Shown here: one piece after another, positions 7,631 to 15,519 of the stretch
Numbering within the stretch: position 1 is the stretch's first letter
Layout of the letters: each line of letters opens with the position of its first letter
Source of the DNA: Candidatus Binataceae bacterium
GTDB lineage: Bacteria; Desulfobacterota; Binatia; Binatales; Binataceae
NCBI GenBank assembly: GCA_035650475.1
Contig: DASRHP010000008.1
Span: forward strand, 185,859 to 249,858
DNA: 64,000 bases
Direction: 5' to 3'
The notes under the pieces: model-generated
Database searches by the model: none
Told to the model about the DNA's origin: nothing
Seen by the model: the letters and a program-made list of their open reading frames with translations, nothing else
Program-made: the position numbers and the translations under genes

Positions 7631-9184
7631 CTAGGAAAACAAGTCGGCGCCGGGGCTGGCGGCGACCTCTGGGCGGCCGCGCTCAAAGACCACGCGGCCG
7701 GCAACGATCGTGATATCGACCGGCAGATTAATCAGCTCGGCCGGCTTGAGCCCGGTCGGATTGCGCGGCAACACGATCAGGTCGGCGAGGCGGCCGGGCG
7801 CGATCTCGCCCGCCTCCAGCCGCGCCAGGCGCGCCGCGCGCGAGGTGAAGAGCGTGAGGCCCTGCTCGATGGCGACGCGCTCGCTCAACCCAATCTCGTA
7901 GCCTTCGATCGAAATCCGCGTCGCCGCGGCAGCGATCGCCGCCAATGGGCGGGCGGGCGTCACTGGTGCGTCGGTTGCGCCGGCGACTTCGAGTCCGGCC
8001 TCGATGAGGCTGCGCAAGCGATAGAGATAGGGTATGAGTCCCGGCTCGGTGACGTACTTGGCGCCGCGATAGTAGGAGAAGCCGGGATTGGTGACCACCC
8101 ATGCACCGAGCGCACGGAGCCGGTCGAGCTGGTCGGGCGTGATCACGCCGCCGTGCTCGATCCGGAACAGCGGCGTGCCGTCGCCCGCCGGCGGCATCCC
8201 GCGCGCCGCGGTCTCCAGCGCCTGGAGCGCGACTTCGAGCTCCTCGACCTCGGTGCAATGGAACGCCGAGTCAAGGCCGCTCTGGCGCGCTCGCGCGACC
8301 CATCGCGCGATCGCGCGATAATCGACGCCAGCGCTTTCGATGAACTTGACCGCGGGGATCGAAATCCCGGCCGGCGCTGCGGCGCGGCGCGCATCTTCGA
8401 TTGCGCCCAGGTTCGGCGCGCCCAGCATCATCGCCACGCGTTGAACGACCGCGTGCGCGCCGACCAGCCGCGCCATCAGGGCGACCTCCTCGGGGCCGTT
8501 GCGCACGGTCGCGTCGGTAAAGGCGGTGACGCCGGCCGCGGCCAGCTCGCGGCTGAACAGGCGCGCGCGCGCCTCCGTCTCGGCCGCGGTAACGCGTGGC
8601 AGCCGGCGCGTCAGCCAGCTCTCCATCCCGACCACCAGGCCCGTCAGCCGTCCGCTCGCGTCGCGCATCACGACGGCGCCCTCTGGCGGTTTGAAGTCGG
8701 GGCCCTCGAGGCCCAGCGCGGCGATCGCGCGCGAGTTGAGCCACGAGGCGTGGAGCGTCTGATGGCGCAGGCGGAGCGGATTTTTCGGCACCGCCTGGTC
8801 GAGCTCGGCGCGGGTCGGGCCACGGCGCTCGGCGAGCAGCGCCTCGTCGCATCCGAACGCCCGCAGCCAGTTGCCCGGCGGCGTCCTGCCCGCGGCCACG
8901 CGCAGCTCGGCGAACAGTTCGCCGAGCGTGCGGCAGCGCCACAGGCCAAGGCCAGCGGCGGCCGAGGCGCCCTCGAGAAAATGTAGGTGGGAATCGATAA
9001 GGCCGGGCGCGAGTGTGCGTCCGCCCAGGCGTATTAGATGGGTGCGCGGGCCTACCAGCGACTTAAGTTCGCCGAACGGTCCGTGGCTGTGGATTTTGCC
9101 GCCGACGACCGCGAGCGAGTCGCTGGCGGGATGGCCCAGGATCGCGCCCTCGTGGAGAACGAGATCGGCCTTGTCCTGGGCCAT
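7631..9184 (-). CDS. Amidohydrolase family protein, YtcJ/AepA-like
   Basis: A 517-residue metal-dependent hydrolase. The N-terminal beta-sandwich is followed by the metal motif GLIDSHLHF. Further on are LHASWLNSRAI, the segment AFHCTEVEELEVAL and RIEHGGVITPDQ (metal-binding histidines), then GATDAPVTPARP with the catalytic Asp, and a C-terminal sandwich with GRLADLIVLPRNP. This order is that of the YtcJ-like subgroup (amidohydrolase_3), whose substrates are mostly unknown. It is cytosolic, with no signal peptide. It is followed by the acyl-CoA operon on the same strand after an 84-base gap. Confidence 0.85.
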   Translation of the reverse strand: MAQDKADLVLHEGAILGHPASDSLAVVGGKIHSHGPFGELKSLVGPRTHLIRLGGRTLAPGLIDSHLHFLEGASAAAGLGLWRCRTLGELFAELRVAAGRTPPGNWLRAFGCDEALLAERRGPTRAELDQAVPKNPLRLRHQTLHASWLNSRAIAALGLEGPDFKPPEGAVVMRDASGRLTGLVVGMESWLTRRLPRVTAAETEARARLFSRELAAAGVTAFTDATVRNGPEEVALMARLVGAHAVVQRVAMMLGAPNLGAIEDARRAAAPAGISIPAVKFIESAGVDYRAIARWVARARQSGLDSAFHCTEVEELEVALQALETAARGMPPAGDGTPLFRIEHGGVITPDQLDRLRALGAWVVTNPGFSYYRGAKYVTEPGLIPYLYRLRSLIEAGLEVAGATDAPVTPARPLAAIAAAATRISIEGYEIGLSERVAIEQGLTLFTSRAARLARLEAGEIAPGRLADLIVLPRNPTGLKPAELINLPVDITIVAGRVVFERGRPEVAASPGADLFS

Positions 9185-9259
9185 CGTAAAGATGCGCGGC
9201 GAAGCGCCCGGCGGCGCGCACGGTCAATCCCGGCGCACGCCGCGCGCCTATCGGTGCGG

Positions 9260-9403
9260 CTAATCGGAAGACGGAAGCGGCTTGACTTCCTTGATCTTCA
9301 TCTCGCCGCCACAGCATTCGAGCGCGCCGTTGCCCGGCTTGTTGCACAGCACTTCGGTGCCGCACTTGTCGCACTGGTAACGCTTACCCAACTGGTTAGC
9401 CAT
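9260..9403 (-). CDS. Desulforedoxin-like mini iron protein (copy 2)
   Basis: A 47-residue protein, MANQLGKRYQCDKCGTEV, then GNGALECCGGEM and a Lys/Pro tail. It shares MANQLGK-Y, C-x2-C and CCG-x-x-M with the copy at 4257-4376, so the two are paralogs. The four cysteines match the iron-binding desulforedoxin fold, and there is one extra cysteine (VLCNK). The ribosome binding site GGGGAG lies nine bases upstream, in a context similar to copy 1. It precedes the amidohydrolase gene by 75 bases on the same strand. Confidence 0.85.
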   Translation of the reverse strand: MANQLGKRYQCDKCGTEVLCNKPGNGALECCGGEMKIKEVKPLPSSD

Positions 9404-9514
9404 CGTCTGACACTCCCCGTTATCGTCGCCGGCCCTTGCGGCTCCGGCCGTAGAGATTCGAACTCCTCGGGCGTCGAGGCCCCCGCCGTTTTCTAAAGGA
9501 TCGCGCGTCTTTCT

Positions 9515-10558
9515 TCAATCGGGGGCGAACGGCAAATCGCTTATCCGCGCCGCCGCCTCGCCGCCGCCGCCGTCACGCACCGCGACCGCAGCCCCCGGCG
9601 TCCATGCGCTGTGATGCAGGATCGCAAGGCCAATCGCGCCGAGCCGCGGCGAACGCAGCGGGCTGGTCAGGCGGCCGACCTCTTTGCCGGCGAGTATCAC
9701 CTGCGCGCCGGATTGCGGCATGCGCGCGCCGTCGATCCGCAGGCCCATCAGCCGCCGCTTGAGCGCGCCGCGGGCGGTTGCTCGCTCGACCGTCTCTTGG
9801 CCAACATAGCATCCCTTGGTGAACGAGATCGCGGGTTCCATCCGCGCCTCCAGCGCCAGCGTGCGCGCGTCGGTGTCGACGCCGATACGCGCGGTGCCGC
9901 TTTCGACCCGCACGATTTCGGTCGCATCGACAGGAACCTCGCACACTTCGCGCCCGCCGCCCGCGTCGACCAGGCGCGCGGCGATCGGCGACGCCTGCGC
10001 GTTTTCGACGATCATCGAGAAAGCCGGTGCGCCCCGTCGCATGACGGTTGCGATACGCGCGTCTCCGGCCTCGACGTAACGACCTGCGCCCGCGCCGGCC
10101 GCCTGTTCGCCGAAAGCGGCGGCCATGATCTCCGTCGCGCGCGGACCGTCGATTTGGATTACCGAGCGGTCGGCGAGCTCCTCCATCTCGACGTCGTCGG
10201 CGACGAGGAAGCGTTCAAGCTGTTCGTGCGCCGCCGGCCATAGCGCGCGCTCGGTTTCGATCAGCAAGGCGTCCGGCTCTGCCCATACCACGGCGTCGGC
10301 AATCGGATGGGCGCGCTCGGTCAGGAACAGGGCCGCGACAACGCCACCGGCGGCCAGTCCCTTGATGTCGTTGCTGCACATTCCGTGCAGGAACGAGACG
10401 CGGTCGTCGCCGGTCATGCGAATCACGATACGTTCTGTGCACACTCGCACCCCGGCGCCGTAACGCAGGGCGCGGTAGCCGGCCTCGATCTCGGCAGCGA
10501 GTGGGCCGCTCAAGCCGGTGATCTCAGTGGATCCGGGATTAATCTGGGTATTACTCAC
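9515..10558 (-). CDS. ygfZ: YgfZ/GcvT-like folate-binding protein
   Basis: A protein of about 347 residues of the YgfZ family, tetrahydrofolate-dependent factors that help maintain certain iron-sulfur enzymes. The diagnostic motif KGCYVGQE is present, followed by TVERATARGALKRRL. The N-terminal part has the GcvT-like segment RVSFLHGMCSNDIKGL. I chose the GTG at 10558, preceded by GGAAG; an in-frame ATG at 10651 would add 31 Arg-rich residues without family resemblance. The gene stands alone on its strand. Confidence 0.85.
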   Translation of the reverse strand: MSNTQINPGSTEITGLSGPLAAEIEAGYRALRYGAGVRVCTERIVIRMTGDDRVSFLHGMCSNDIKGLAAGGVVAALFLTERAHPIADAVVWAEPDALLIETERALWPAAHEQLERFLVADDVEMEELADRSVIQIDGPRATEIMAAAFGEQAAGAGAGRYVEAGDARIATVMRRGAPAFSMIVENAQASPIAARLVDAGGGREVCEVPVDATEIVRVESGTARIGVDTDARTLALEARMEPAISFTKGCYVGQETVERATARGALKRRLMGLRIDGARMPQSGAQVILAGKEVGRLTSPLRSPRLGAIGLAILHHSAWTPGAAVAVRDGGGGEAAARISDLPFAPD

Positions 10559-10860
10559 GCCAACTTGCTTCCAAGGGCAGGCGAACACGGTGACCCGCCG
10601 CCGCTGGCCCCGAACTCTCTTCGGGCAGGGAAAGTGCGAATGGTCTCCCAAACAGAAGGCGAAACCGCGACGCGACTGACGTCAACAGGAAAAAGTTTAC
10701 GCGCGTCGTTCGTGGCCGACAACCAGTGCGAGCGCATGGTCGCAGAAGCCGCGAGCGCGGCACAATTTCCGAGCTCGCCGCCGCCGCGGACGCTGAAAAG
10801 TCGCCAATTCTATCATCGCGGCCAATCTCGTATACTGGCGGCGGAGGCGCAGTTTGATCT
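10559..10860. other. Intergenic region between ygfZ and a small membrane protein gene
   Basis: About 300 bases separate two divergent genes. A TATACT hexamer at 10831-10836 is a candidate -10 element for the rightward gene at 10861, but the -35 position has no good match. No convincing gene was found in this stretch. Confidence 0.4.
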
Positions 10861-11016
10861 ATGGGTGCATTCATACTGGGCCTGATAATCGGGTTTGCGG
10901 TCGCGCTGGCGCTCTTCATCTTTGACGAGGGCGAGGTCTTCCTGAAGCTGGCGCAGCAAATCAAGTTGGTTGCCGGCAAATACAAGCAGCAGAGTGCGCC
11001 GAAGCCGGGTACGTGA
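10861..11016 (+). CDS. Small single-span membrane protein
   Basis: A 51-residue open frame starting at ATG 10861. It has a hydrophobic N-terminal helix (MGAFILGLIIGFAVALALFIF), then an acidic/amphipathic segment (DEGEVFLKLAQQIKLV) and a basic tail. The N-in helix plus short soluble tail suggests a small inner-membrane protein. No family is recognised. It lies 18 bases before the next gene on the same strand, so the two are probably cotranscribed. Confidence 0.55.
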   Translation: MGAFILGLIIGFAVALALFIFDEGEVFLKLAQQIKLVAGKYKQQSAPKPGT

Positions 11017-11034
11017 GAGTCGCAAGCGCCGGTG

Positions 11035-12582
11035 ATGGTTGCTAAGGCGACATCGCGCGGGGGATGGCGGCGTGCGCTTGCGGGCGCGCTCTTGGCCACG
11101 GCGGTATGCGTGGCGCTGACCGCGCCCCGCGCGTGGGGGGCGCCTGACGATGCCGCGGCAGCGAGCGAGCTCAGCAATCGCGCGTTTGCGATGCTCAATG
11201 CGCTCAATGCCGCGGGCGCCGAGGGCACGACCAGCCCGGTGATCGGCGAGGTCGCAAGCTTCGCCGGCGACGCGCAATCGCTGAGCCAGGCGCTCAGCAA
11301 GGGTGACCGCGCGGGCGCGGGACGGGCGATGGCCTTGCTAAAGGCCGACGAGGCGGCGCTCGACAGGGCGCTCAGGGCGCACAGCGGCGCGGTCAAAGCC
11401 GCCGACTGGGATTCGCTCAAGCAGCAACTGGCTGCGCTCGAAAAGCGCGTACCGGCTGCTGCGGTTGGCTCGGCGCCCGAGCGCGCATCAGCGGCTGCGA
11501 GCCTGCCGCCGCCTGCCGCCCCCGGCGCCGCTTCGCCGGAGAGCGCCAGCGGCGCGGCGCCGGACGGTTCGGGAGTCGCCGCCGGCACGGAGCCCGAGCA
11601 TGCGACGGACAAGGGACCGCGGATCGAGATCACCTCGCGCTCGGTCGAGAATGGCGCGGCTCATATCAAAGGCTATTTCGAAGGCACTTTTCTCAAATCG
11701 GCTGGCATCTACGAGGGCGCGCGGCGGGTAAAGCCGATCAAGGTTGACAAGATTCTCGGCTTCCAGAAAGTCGAATTCGATCTCGCGCTCAACGGCGCCG
11801 ACGTCGCGACCAACCTGCGCGTCTATGACCATGCAGGGCGCAGGGCGATCGCCTCGGTCTACGCCGGCGATACCACGGCACTTGCCGGCAATGCCGAGGA
11901 GGGCGGAGTCGAAGTCAACCGCGGCAGCGGAGCGACCTCGGGCGGCAACACGGCCGAGATTCCCAGCATGGGCAGCGACTCGCTGGATTCGCCTGGTCCG
12001 TTGAGCGGCGGCGGATCTGCGTCGATGGCGCCGATGGGCAACGTGCAGATCAACGTCACGGCGGTCAACGTGGTTGACGCGCTCGCGCACGTTTATCAGG
12101 TGAGCGGACAGATCTCCGGCCGCGGCGTGCGCCGGGCGGGAATCTACGTTGACGGCCGGCTGGTCAAGCGGCTGCCGGTGGCCTCGGGCGCGTCAGTCAG
12201 CGCCTTCAACGCGACGTTCATCATGAACGGCGGCACGGCGACGATTCGCGCCTTTGGCGCGGGCAACCGCTACGTCGAGTCGTCGATCGGGATGCCCGGG
12301 GTGGCGGCGCCGCCGATGGTGGCCTCACCGTACGCGCCGTACTACTCGCCGTATGGCGCCAACCCCTACTCGTCGGCCCCGTCGTTCAATATCAATATCG
12401 GGCCCGGAGTCTCGCCCTACGGGATGAACCCGTATGGCGTCAGCCCCTACGGCGGCCTGTACGGGAGCCCCTACGGGATGAATCCGTACGCCAGCCCGTA
12501 CGGCGTGAGCCCCTACGGCGCGCCGCCCGCGGCGCATCCGTGGGGCAACGCACCCGCGCCGCCGAGCGCTTCCGGCCGCTGA
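11035..12582 (+). CDS. Secreted protein with duplicated beta domain and PYG-rich tail
   Basis: A protein of about 515 residues with an N-terminal signal peptide (GALLATAVCVALTAP, then AWG-A). A helical region follows (about residues 40-145), then an Ala/Pro linker. Two related domains come next: compare KSAGIYEGARRVKPI in the first with RRAGIYVDGRLVKRL in the second, each followed by alternating beta strands. The C-terminus is a low-complexity tail built on SPYG, NPYG and GMNPY units. ATG at 11035 was chosen over the GTG directly before it. Function is unknown; an envelope or surface role is plausible from the export signal and the Tyr/Gly/Pro-rich tail. Confidence 0.6.
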   Translation: MVAKATSRGGWRRALAGALLATAVCVALTAPRAWGAPDDAAAASELSNRAFAMLNALNAAGAEGTTSPVIGEVASFAGDAQSLSQALSKGDRAGAGRAMALLKADEAALDRALRAHSGAVKAADWDSLKQQLAALEKRVPAAAVGSAPERASAAASLPPPAAPGAASPESASGAAPDGSGVAAGTEPEHATDKGPRIEITSRSVENGAAHIKGYFEGTFLKSAGIYEGARRVKPIKVDKILGFQKVEFDLALNGADVATNLRVYDHAGRRAIASVYAGDTTALAGNAEEGGVEVNRGSGATSGGNTAEIPSMGSDSLDSPGPLSGGGSASMAPMGNVQINVTAVNVVDALAHVYQVSGQISGRGVRRAGIYVDGRLVKRLPVASGASVSAFNATFIMNGGTATIRAFGAGNRYVESSIGMPGVAAPPMVASPYAPYYSPYGANPYSSAPSFNINIGPGVSPYGMNPYGVSPYGGLYGSPYGMNPYASPYGVSPYGAPPAAHPWGNAPAPPSASGR

Positions 12583-12593
12583 GCGCCGACAGA

Positions 12594-12607
12594 GGTTCGC
12601 GCGAACC
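12594..12607. repeat. 14-base perfect palindrome upstream of the efp promoter
   Basis: GGTTCGCGCGAACC is fully self-complementary and lies four bases upstream of the proposed -35 box of efp. It may be a regulator site or part of the end of the preceding transcript. Confidence 0.4.
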
Positions 12608-12611
12608 CTCG

Positions 12612-12640
12612 TTGTGAGCGCGCGCGCGCTCGGCTAGACT
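12612..12640 (+). promoter_or_regulatory. Sigma70-type promoter of efp
   Basis: TTGTGA (12612-12617), a 17-base spacer and TAGACT (12635-12640) lie 36 bases before the efp start codon, which predicts a short leader of about 30 bases. Confidence 0.55.
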
Positions 12641-12676
12641 TTCTTATTTGACCGAAACTTTGCGAGTGAACCTAAG

Positions 12677-13240
12677 ATGCTGATTCAGGCTACCCAGCTA
12701 CGCCCCGGGATGATCCTGGAGTACAACAAGGATCTCTGGCGCGTGATGACCATTACGCATATCACGCCTGGCAACTGGCGCGGCATGGTCCAGACCAAGC
12801 TGCGCAACGTCAAGACCGGCACCCAGACCGAAAACCGCTTCCGCTCTGAAGATCGCGTCGAGCGCGTCATCCTAAGCCAGGTCGAGATGGAGTTTCTCTA
12901 CCAGGACGGCGACGACTTCCATTTCATGAACACCGAGACCTACGACCAGATCACCATCCCCAAGGAGCTGATCGAGGACGTGGTCCCGTTCCTGACGCCC
13001 AACCTCAAGGTCGAGGTCGAGTTCCACGAGAGCACGCCGCTCAACGTCCGCCTGCCCAAGACGGTCAATCTCAAGGTCGTCAGCACCGAGCCTGGGATGA
13101 AGTCGGCGGCGGTCACCAACACGCTCAAGCCGGCCACGCTGGAGACCGGGCTGGTGGTGCAGGTGCCGCACTTTGTCCAGGAGGGCGAGACGATCACGAT
13201 CAACACCGAGACGCGCGAATACATGGCGCGCGCAAAGTAG
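12677..13240 (+). CDS. efp: Translation elongation factor P
   Basis: A 187-residue EF-P, the tRNA-shaped factor that relieves ribosome stalling at polyproline stretches. The KOW-like N-terminal domain, the middle OB domain and the C-terminal OB domain (ending in the conserved VPHFVQEGETITINTETREY) are all present. The loop that reaches the peptidyl-transferase centre reads TPGNWRGM. The residue aligned with the modified Lys34 of E. coli or Arg32 of Pseudomonas is Asn33, so neither lysylation (EpmA) nor rhamnosylation (EarP) of that residue is possible. No modification gene is adjacent. A good promoter precedes it. Confidence 0.95.
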   Translation: MLIQATQLRPGMILEYNKDLWRVMTITHITPGNWRGMVQTKLRNVKTGTQTENRFRSEDRVERVILSQVEMEFLYQDGDDFHFMNTETYDQITIPKELIEDVVPFLTPNLKVEVEFHESTPLNVRLPKTVNLKVVSTEPGMKSAAVTNTLKPATLETGLVVQVPHFVQEGETITINTETREYMARAK

Positions 13241-13289
13241 GCCCGCCGCCACGCCGCGCGCTACTCGCCCGGGCCGCACGCACGCTACG

Positions 13290-14474
13290 ATGAGCGCCGC
13301 CGGCGAGCAGCGCCCCCTCCGCTCGGCTCCCCGGCGCGCGCCGCGCACCGCGGCTGAGCACTCCGAGGCGCGTCCGCTGCGCCTCGGCCCGAATGTCTAT
13401 GTCGTCCATACCCAGCCCGGATTCGAGGGCGTCGCCGCCGAGGAGATAGCCGCGCGCTACGCCCAGGCCGACGTCGGCGCGATACGCGAGCTGGGACGGC
13501 GAATGGTGCCGGAGCGCGCCGCGATGGCGCTCTTCAGCGCGCCGCGCCCCGAACCGCTTGTCCGCGCGCGCACCGTCGAGGACGTCTTCGCGCTGGCCGG
13601 CTACCGCGCGGGGCTTCCGGCCTCGTCCGCCGCGCTCGACAAGGTGCGCGCCGCGGCCCGCGAGGCGCCCTACGTCGAAGCGGCGCTCGGCGCGCGCGTG
13701 CGGCTTACCCCGGGCAGCCGTGCGGGGCGCCGGCTGGGCTTTCGCGTGATCGCGCGCCTTGTCGGCGGGCACGAATTTCGTCGGCTCGACTTTCAGCGCG
13801 CGGTCGAGCGCGGGATCGCCGAGCGCGCAGACCATTCATGGCGGCTTGCCGGCGACGACGCCGACGTCGAGTTCTGGGCGACGATGCTCGGCGGCGAGCT
13901 GTTCCTCGCGCTGCGGCTGGTGGACGAGCGGATGCGCCATCGCGAGTACAAAATCGCCCATCGCTCAGGCTCGCTGCGCCCGGCGGTCGCGGCGGCGCTT
14001 GGATGGCTGAGCGGTCCGGGTGCCGAAGACGTGGTGGTCGATCCGATGTGCGGCGCGGGGACGATCCTGATCGAACGCGCCCATCTTGCGCGCTACGCGA
14101 TGCTGGCCGGATACGACCGCGATGCCGAGGCGCTCGCCGCCGCGGCGGCGAATATCGGTCCGCGCTACAAGCCGATCGGGCTCGCACGCGCGGACGCCGC
14201 GCGTATTCCGATGCGCGCCGGAGCGGCGACCCATCTTGTGACCAACCTGCCCTGGGGCACGAAGTACGGATCCCATCCGGAGAACCGCCGGCTCTATCCG
14301 CGCCTGTTCGAGGAGTTCGCGCGCGTGGTCAGGCCGGGCGGGCGGCTGGTGCTGATTACGGCGGAGCGCGCGCTGATGCACGACGCGGCGGCGCGCGGCT
14401 GGCTCCGCGTCGAATCGATCCGGCGGGTGACGATTCTCGGCGCTCCTGCCGCGGTTTACGTCTGCCGCAACTGA
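13290..14474 (+). CDS. THUMP-domain RNA methyltransferase
   Basis: A protein of about 394 residues. An N-terminal region (VVHTQPGFEGVAAEEIA) and a THUMP-like RNA-binding part precede a Rossmann methyltransferase domain with DPMCGAGTILIERA (the SAM-binding loop, about residue 250) and TNLPWGTKYGS (the N-P-P-W/Y-type catalytic motif, about residue 320). This is the UPF0020/TrmN-RlmL family, which makes N2-methylguanosine in tRNA or rRNA. The ATG at 13290 is chosen; the earlier in-frame codons overlap efp. The Asn-Leu-Pro-Trp version of the catalytic motif is typical of TrmN/Trm14-like enzymes, so tRNA is the more likely substrate. Confidence 0.85.
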   Translation: MSAAGEQRPLRSAPRRAPRTAAEHSEARPLRLGPNVYVVHTQPGFEGVAAEEIAARYAQADVGAIRELGRRMVPERAAMALFSAPRPEPLVRARTVEDVFALAGYRAGLPASSAALDKVRAAAREAPYVEAALGARVRLTPGSRAGRRLGFRVIARLVGGHEFRRLDFQRAVERGIAERADHSWRLAGDDADVEFWATMLGGELFLALRLVDERMRHREYKIAHRSGSLRPAVAAALGWLSGPGAEDVVVDPMCGAGTILIERAHLARYAMLAGYDRDAEALAAAAANIGPRYKPIGLARADAARIPMRAGAATHLVTNLPWGTKYGSHPENRRLYPRLFEEFARVVRPGGRLVLITAERALMHDAAARGWLRVESIRRVTILGAPAAVYVCRN

Positions 14475-14479
14475 GCGCG

Positions 14480-15352
14480 CTACAATATCTTTTCCGTGGT
14501 CGAGCGCGGGTCGCGCGTGGTCCAGCGCCCCGCCTCCACCTGATGAAAGAACTCGTCGAGCATCTGATTGAACAGCGCGGGTTCCTCCAGGTTGAGCGCG
14601 TGTCCGGTCCTGGGCAGCATCACCAGTCCCGCGCTTGCGATCGTGCGTTTCATCAGGAGCGCCGCCTCCAGGCACGGGTCGTCCTCGTCGCCGGTCATCA
14701 CCAGCGTCGGCAGCGCGATTTTCTTCATCTGATCGACGAGGTCGTAGAGCGATGGACGCTCTTTCTGCACGCCGCGCAGCGTGTTGGCGGAGCCGCGGGC
14801 CGAATGCTCGGCGAGCTGCGCCGCGAACTCCTCCCATCCGCGGCGGTCCTTGTTCTGCAGCTGGACGCGCGTGGGGCCGAGCGCGTAGCGCTTTGCTGAT
14901 TCGGCGATGGGCATATGGTCGAACATCTGCGCCGCCTTCTCCGCTTCCTCTTTGAACTGCGCGCGCCGGTTGGGGTCGGCGCCGTAGCCACATCCGCCGA
15001 TAACCAGCGAGCGCGCGCGTTCGGGATAGCGCATCCCGAAGTGCAGCGTCGCAAATCCGCCCATCGAGATGCCGACGATATGCGCCTTGTCGATCCCGAG
15101 CCCGTCGAGCACGGCGCGGATATCGTCGCGGGCGCGCGCCTGGGAGTACTTCGAGACGTCCTCGGGAACGTCGGAGGGCGGGTAGCCGCGCGCGTTGTAG
15201 GCGACGCATCGGTAGCGTCGGCAGAAGTAGCGGACTTGCGGCTCGTAACTGCGATGGTCGCCGGCAAACTCGTGGACGAAGACGACCGGCATCCCCTCGC
15301 CGGCCTCCTCGTAGTAGAGCTTCACGCCGTCGTCGGTGGTGATGTGCGGCAT
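14480..15352 (-). CDS. Alpha/beta hydrolase
   Basis: A 290-residue alpha/beta hydrolase. The oxyanion region VVFVHEFAGDHRSYEPQV is followed by the nucleophile elbow GISMGGFA (Ser). The acid is expected in MTGDEDDPC, and the histidine lies in LPRTGHALNLEEP. The overall pattern is close to 3-oxoadipate enol-lactonase and related carboxylesterases. It is convergent with the THUMP methyltransferase, with a five-base gap. Substrate unknown. Confidence 0.85.
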   Translation of the reverse strand: MPHITTDDGVKLYYEEAGEGMPVVFVHEFAGDHRSYEPQVRYFCRRYRCVAYNARGYPPSDVPEDVSKYSQARARDDIRAVLDGLGIDKAHIVGISMGGFATLHFGMRYPERARSLVIGGCGYGADPNRRAQFKEEAEKAAQMFDHMPIAESAKRYALGPTRVQLQNKDRRGWEEFAAQLAEHSARGSANTLRGVQKERPSLYDLVDQMKKIALPTLVMTGDEDDPCLEAALLMKRTIASAGLVMLPRTGHALNLEEPALFNQMLDEFFHQVEAGRWTTRDPRSTTEKIL

Positions 15353-15519
15353 TGGCGTTCTCCCGGGTCGCTCGCCGATGCAAAGCTCTCATATCGTAGC
15401 GGCTCGTGCGGCGGCAAGCGCGTCGGCGTGGCAAAAGCGCGCGCATCGCGCAATACTCGCGACGATCCCTGATGCGGGGCGCCCGATTGCCGCCGCGCCC
15501 ATCGTAAGACGGAGCTCTT

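Noticed and set aside
9420..9500. tRNA-like segment on the minus strand (GTTCGAATCTC resembles a T-arm)
   Set aside because: No matching 5' acceptor strand, anticodon arm or CCA end could be paired, so it is not a complete tRNA gene; at most a remnant or chance match.
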